Assembly: GCA_022605405.1 (NCBI GenBank)
Contig: JABYQQ010000025.1
Location: 1-64,000, forward strand
From: Earliella scabrosa
Lineage: Eukaryota; Basidiomycota; Agaricomycetes; Polyporales; Polyporaceae
Direction: 5' to 3'
Length of the DNA stretch: 64,000 bases
Numbering within the stretch: the stretch's first letter is position 1; each line of letters starts with the position of its first letter. The position numbers and the translations under genes are program-made. Of the stretch, positions 58,860 to 64,000 are shown piece after piece. The notes under the pieces were generated by a model. That model saw only the letters and a list, made by a program, of their open reading frames with translations. It was not told the DNA's origin and made no database searches.

Positions 58860-60040
58860 CAGTTTCGGGTGTACCGCGCGATGGAGGTCGACCACCCTCG
58901 GGTGTTGACTATTGAATCCAATTCCGGTTCCTTCTCCTTCCCAACATCATACGCCGCATCTACTCTTCATCCTCATATACCCGCCCCCACTGTTACCAAC
59001 TCCCATTCATCCTCGCTCTTTGCTGGCGCGCATCCACTCCCTCCGCTGACTCGACTGTGACTCAGCGGCCACCACTCCATCTATCAATGACACTCGCGCG
59101 CAATCTTCTGCGATGTCTCCTTCAATATCTGACGGAACGTCTTCACCACCGCGCATAGACCGTCAGCCGACGCTCAAGCGCATCACTCATACGACGACAT
59201 CCCCGATTGTTCACTCGCTCATCGCTTCCTAACCGCTGTGAAGTCCAAAGCCGCTACGACTGAAGCCCCTCCACCCTCATAGTCCCAGCCCCAGCCCGAA
59301 CCCACGGCACAGCCGGAACCTCCGGCGAAGGTTACGTTGTCGCTTATGGACTTCGCGCTCCGGAAGAAAAGCAGTGCGAGGAAATGGAGGAAAGACCTCG
59401 CCGTTGCTGAGCACGGGTGCCGAACTGCACGGGCGGGAGCACGAGCACGCGTCGGAGGCTGCGGAGGCGGAGAAGGCAGACGGTGAGACAGGATGTCTCT
59501 AGATGCGCTCGTCATGACACTACCGGTGTTAGAGGCAGACCACCACGGCCGCGAGCACGAGCATGACCACCCGCCGAGGAAGACGGAGGCGGCGAAGGCG
59601 GATTCCGGTGGGGCTGGGTCGGGGACGTCTCTTGGTGCGCACCTCGGGACGTTGCCGGTCTCGGAGGCAGACCGCACGATACACGATGCCGGTCCGTCTA
59701 CGACCGCGACGGTTGTGGTGCCTTTGCTCCGCGAGCCCGAGCGGGTGCGCGACGTGTCCACCGTGGACGGCGAGAACCGAGATTGGTGCATGGCAGGATG
59801 GGGACGCGGACACGGCCAAGGAGGACGCATCTCAGCTGGAGTCGAAGACCGAGGAAGCCGCTGAGCCGTCGTCATCAGGTGAAGTCGTCAGCAAGTCCGT
59901 CCTGGCGTCGGTTGGGTCCTGTTCAAAATCTCCCACCCAGTCCCGGTCCCGTGCAAGAGCGGAGATGACGAATGCCCGGCGACATGCATCCACACCCTGA
60001 CACCGACGTATCGGAGACCATCGAAGCGAAGCTCGAGTAG
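58860..60040 (+). pseudogene. Set3-like 3' remnant, copy 3
   Basis: Covers the low-complexity part of the intact gene from about 27.13 to 28.30 kb: GCGATGGAGGTCGACCA (~58.88), GCGCATCCACTCCCT...TTGACTCGACT-like sequence (~59.03), LSLMDFALRKKS (~59.34 kb), the GAGCACGAGCACGCGTCGGAGG block (~59.44 and again ~59.55, so internally duplicated), and GAGACCATCGAAGCGAAGCTCGA (~60.02). The SET and PHD parts are absent. Stops and frameshifts are frequent. The open stretch 59493-59864 is a by-product of GC-rich composition. Confidence 0.8.
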
Positions 60041-60397
60041 TTCTTTTTTTTTCTTTTCTTTGTCTCTTCGTTTACTGTCCTGGAGGGCTACACCCTATGA
60101 TGAGTAGTTCAATACACATCCCCACGTCTTTCCCAGTGTCGACTCCGTATATATGATACCCTGATGTGACGGATGTACTGCTGTACTGGCAATGTCGTCA
60201 AGGCTATTTATGGTTTACCAGGTCCGCCTGGAGCGCGCAAGCCTTGTCGAGGCCTGTGATGTCCACGCTCACTCGGTGCGCATCCACATTCCAACGACGA
60301 AGAAGCATCACGCGCAGTTTGTGTGGATTTTGACTCGACAACAAGAAACGACATCTATGTCTCGAGCTCCAGGGCCAGGGCAAGGGCGTAGGCCAGG
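60041..60397 (+). other. Poly-T tract and segment Z, copy C
   Basis: A T-rich run (60041-60062) marks the end of the Set3-like remnant. Segment Z follows (GTCGACTCCGTATATATGATACC near 60.14 kb; HSVRIHIPTTKKHHAQFVW near 60.27 kb), as after the copy 2 remnant. No intact gene. Confidence 0.45.
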
Positions 60398-63300
60398 CCA
60401 CGATATGCTATTGTAAATGCAAACCGACAAACTCGGGGGGCACACTACGGCCGCATCGAGCCCTACTCAAGGTCCCAACACGTCTGATTCACTCGCTATC
60501 CGGGGAACATGACAGCCAAAGAGTCCGCAGTACACGACGTCTGCCGTGCATAGCTAGAGGTTTGCGAAAGCGATGTCAAGAGGCAGGCGAGCAGTGGGGA
60601 TAGACGAGCGGAGACTCGAGTGTCGAGCGTGTAGGAGGTGGACCGTTTGTGGCAAATACGAGCCATCTGCGCCGGTGAAAGTAACACGTCGACGGTCGCG
60701 GCGTTGGGGTAGAGGAGAAAGCGGGTGACCGTCCGGGTACGCACGACGTTGGGCGGGGGAGAAGAGCAGGTTGGAGATACTAGTACTAGTGGTCGAGGCT
60801 CGTGCTGATGCAGGAAGCTGCAGGATGTTATGCCGAAGAGGAGGAAGCCGTTCCCCGCCGCGCTCGAGGCGCGAAGGTTTACGAAGACATCCAAGCGAGT
60901 CTAGAGCGCACTACGAGAGTGGTCAGATACGCCGTGGACAAGAAGAGCAGACCTAGACGCACATCGACCCACGCGCGACGAACGGATGGCCAGCCTCAAG
61001 CGTCCGCGTCCTCGACCATCCGACGGTGACTTGTCCAAGTACTGCCATTCGCGCACAGACGGCCGTGAGGAGATCTGAGAAAGCGGACGGGGCGGGGACT
61101 CGGGATGCAAGGTTCTAAGCATGCAGGCAGGCCCGGGGCCACTGGACCGGCCGCTCGACGGTCGTACCTACTCGATCTCGCCCTCGCCTTCCGTGCCGCT
61201 CGATCGGCGGCGTGAGCATCTCGCCGTCGATATGCACGCCGACGAGATGCGGCGGAGAGAGGGCGACGAGTGTTCATATCGACTGATTGGGAACCAGGCC
61301 CGTCATGCAATGTACACCGACGTGCGCGACGCGATCCTCGACTCGGGCTGACAGCGAATGAGCTACGCGCCACGGGCAGGCTTGTGGGGCCATATCGGAC
61401 GACGTGTGACGTCCATTACTCAATCGCGCTGGGCGGCAAGAGTGCGCGGAGCCGTGCTGTCGTCGCGCGAGTCCAATCTGGATGTATGCTGGAGAGAGGT
61501 CGATATGCCCGGCCCAGCGCAGCCTATAGCGTGTTCCGCGGAAAGCGACGCTCGGGAGGACCGTCTGGAGGGCAGGCTCCCGCTGGGATATGTACGCGAC
61601 CAGGGGTGTAGTAATGCTACACTCCAGTCGGCCTGAGGCACGACCAGTACGCGTAGGGCAGAGAGCTCGTCCGACGTTGAACGTTGACGACTCGGCTCCA
61701 ACAGAATACCCGGAGGCGCCCATAGCGCAAAACCCCTAGCTCCTACCCAGAATTCGACTGGTATCCCTTCGCCCTTCCCCTCGGAGCGTTAGACGGCACC
61801 CAGCTGGCTGCGGACAGGTCACCTCCAGAGCCTACGCACAGCGAAAAGTTAGACCTGCACGCGACCGTGCTGCCCTGTTCGAGAGAGGAACTCGAAGTGT
61901 CCCACTTGAGATCTACGACGCAGAGAGCAGAGCGGTTGTGCTCGTGCTCGTGGCTGCAGGAGGATGGTCCTCACGTTGAGGAGATGAAGCGCGCCAGCTC
62001 GCGGACGGTTGTAGCCGTGTAGGATCCGGTCTGAGGATCCCGCTCTCGTGCTGAACATAGGGGAGGGCCGATGACGCCGTACGCCGGGGCAAGGTCGGGG
62101 ATATGAATGTTCAAGCCAGGATATGGAGGTGGGAGCGGACATCGAGCGTGCCTGAGCGAGGAGGGACACGCCGTCGACAACAGCCGTCTTCCTGGCCAAA
62201 GAGAACGAACTCGAACGATCTTCCGGTCGCCTAGTCGGCGAGATACAGAAGCCGAGAGCCATCGCGCACGAGGGCTGTGGATTCGTGTGGGTGGGTGGGA
62301 GCAAACCAATGGCCGGCGCAGAGAGTACCCACCAACCGAGAGGTACTAGGACGCTGCATCATGGATCTTGAACCTCCGCGCGCGTTGAAACCTGGCGACC
62401 AGAGGGAGACGCCTCAGAACGCCATCGGCCGTAGTCCTTCAATTCTGTGATGGTATACTGGTGGGGAAGAATTCGGAATAAGTGTCCTCGCCCGACCAAC
62501 GAGGTATCGGAAGTCACGTACGCGAGAGAATTGCTGAATAGGACTCGGGGAGGCCGCGGAGCGAAGTACACACTGGGCACTTGAATCCGCGGGCTAGATA
62601 CGTCGTCGAGGTCTATACACGCGGCACTAGATGCAGAGGCCAACATGATGAGTATCAGCGCACTACACCGTGCTCGGGTGCGCGCGAGGAAGGCGGTGGA
62701 TGGGAGTACGGGGGCGTGCAGAGAGATGAAGACTCACCGCACCAGGTGTGTCTTCCAATGCAAGCGTCGCGCGCCCTCCATGATGAGCTGCATAGGCTCT
62801 CATGGCCCGTAGAGTGACGCCGTGTAGGTCCTGTACCAAAATTGGGGCTAGCCTGTCCCGTTGTTCGTTCGTGTATCATGCCGGACCTCGAGCTGGTTGG
62901 TCGGACCATTCAGGGTAGAGACTACGATCGATGTAGATGCAACGAACTTGCGGTCGCGGTGGACAGACCCCGCGTGCTTGAAGAGAGCGGTTGTGGTACG
63001 GCTGGAAGACGGGGCGACGTAGTGGAGTTGCAGCATGAATTCGGGGTGGAGCGAGCCGCCATTGCGGGGGACGAGTCACGACCAGGTCAGTGCTGAACTG
63101 ACCGTACAGAATCAATCGCAATCCCGAGAGTTGCGCGACGTCCTGGTGCACAGATCACTGGCTGCCGTGAGTACGTTGACTGGATAAGCACTTGGAGCAC
63201 GAACCAGCGGAGGAGCTTCGCGCCCTTGACTTGAGGAAGGCCATCGTTCAGCAGGAGCAGGAAGAGACGACGTTGCCGGAGGCGCGATCGAGAAGGACTG

Positions 63301-63600
63301 AGCGGTGCGGGGAGGACGAAGCGAGCCTGAGGTCATGAACGTTGCTTGAGCGGCGGTCGTCGAAGTGCACTGTGCAGAGAGAGCACCATCGACGCTCGCG
63401 AACGAACGCAAGCGCTGCGACAGCGCATCCGGAAGTGCGGGCCGGTGTCCGAGCGCCCGCGAAGACGATGCTCGCGTGTCGCCTTCCACGCTTTCCTCCG
63501 AGTCTCTCTCCTCTCCGTTCGCAACTCTGAGCTCGCGATTTGCCCTCGTCGCCGGTCGCAATACCCACGCACTCAACGTCAACGCCTTTGATGCTTGACA
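60398..63600. other. Segment X, copy C (gene-free)
   Basis: Starts with CCACGATATGCTATTGTAAATG and follows copies A and B: ACTACGAGAGTGGTCAG with CAGCCTCAAGCGTCC (~60.91-61.01 kb), GGCCGGCGCAGAGAGTACCC (~62.31 kb), GAAGTCACGTACGCGAGAGAA (~62.51 kb) and GAGCGGTGCGGGGAGGACGAAGCGAGCC (split, ~63.30 kb; compare 44.28 kb). A leftward patch SLAYVTSDTSLVGRG near 62.50 kb parallels one in copy A. No open frame is conserved across copies. Confidence 0.55.
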
Positions 63601-63774
63601 CGTACAAGTGCGCCCCAGCCTCCGAGGGCAACGCGAGAGCCGACGCGCGCGTCGCTTGCCCCCTTGTCCGCCCTGTCTCTCCCCCTAGCAACTTCCAGCT
63701 CACGACACGCCTTCAAGATCGAGCTTGAAGCTAAAACACCTTGCGGATTTGCCGGGGGCGGACACGAGACTACG

Positions 63775-64000
63775 ATGTCGAGCCTGCTGCACGCGTTTAA
63801 GTGACTCGTGAGTCATGCTCCTGCTCTCGCCCTCTCAGATCTCGCTGCTGAAGGGTATGATGGGCATTTGACAGCACTTCGCGCATTCTGAGATTGCAGC
63901 CAGCCCAGCGCGCGATTCTGTTTGTGCGGCTTGGGACGGGCGACGTGCTCGCGCAGCCAGTGTTCGAGAAAACAGGCGGGACCCATGACGTGCGTATCTT
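63775..64000 (+). pseudogene. Decayed Mpv17 copy 3, cut by the window edge
   Basis: MSSLLHAFK at 63775-63801 keeps its ATG; the donor is GTGACT, the same change as in copy 1. The second exon reads [21 protein letters not shown] near 63.93-63.99 kb, which is closer to the intact protein than copies 1 and 2, then the window ends at a GTGCGTAT donor. The stretch between the two is degraded (the [10 protein letters not shown] region is only partly readable). Whether the rest is intact cannot be judged. Confidence 0.75.

Noticed and set aside
59219..59875. 218-codon - strand frame
   Set aside because: Antisense of the Set3-like remnant.
34890..64000. Transposon-driven array
   Set aside because: No terminal inverted repeats, reverse transcriptase, transposase or target duplications were recognised; module borders match gene and flank sequence instead.

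Overview
The window looks like a chromosome end from a filamentous basidiomycete, most likely a Polyporales-type agaricomycete. Genes carry many short introns (about 50-130 bp, GTRNGY donors), coding GC is high, and two families are fungal (a Set3-type PHD-SET protein with long proline/serine-rich tails and F-box-like proteins). No bacterial, phage or CRISPR feature is seen. Gene models below were built by hand; each multi-exon model reads through in one frame and sums to a multiple of three.

Layout. (1) 1-16368 is 62 head-to-tail copies of a 264-bp satellite that look identical by eye. It is C-rich and G-poor on the + strand, carries TAACCC cores, and sits where the C-strand of a left telomere would be. 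(2) 16.4-31.6 kb is a compact single-copy block: Mpv17/Sym1 (-), Vti1 SNARE (-), prefoldin subunit 6 (+), mitochondrial uS17 (-), a large Set3-like PHD-SET protein (+) and an F-box-like gene (+) with one in-frame stop. (3) 31.6-34.9 kb holds no convincing gene. (4) 34.9 kb to the right edge is a segmentally duplicated zone: a long broken copy of the Set3-like gene, then about three tandem modules of 8-10 kb. Each module has an intact four-exon F-box/WD-repeat gene (39.2, 47.3 and 56.2 kb), a Set3-like 3' remnant (not found in the first), a non-genic segment X, a decayed Mpv17 copy (44.7, 53.7 and 63.8 kb), and a decayed segment Y, which lies beyond the right edge in the third.

How it fits together. 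The satellite-proximal block keeps one working copy of each housekeeping gene. The tandem modules carry dead passenger copies of Mpv17 and Set3-like sequence, introns still present, so they arose by DNA duplication and not through RNA. Only the F-box/WD genes stay open in all three modules with the same intron phases, which suggests selection on that family in a subtelomeric duplication zone. This F-box/WD tandem array and the homogeneous satellite are the most interesting parts of the window.
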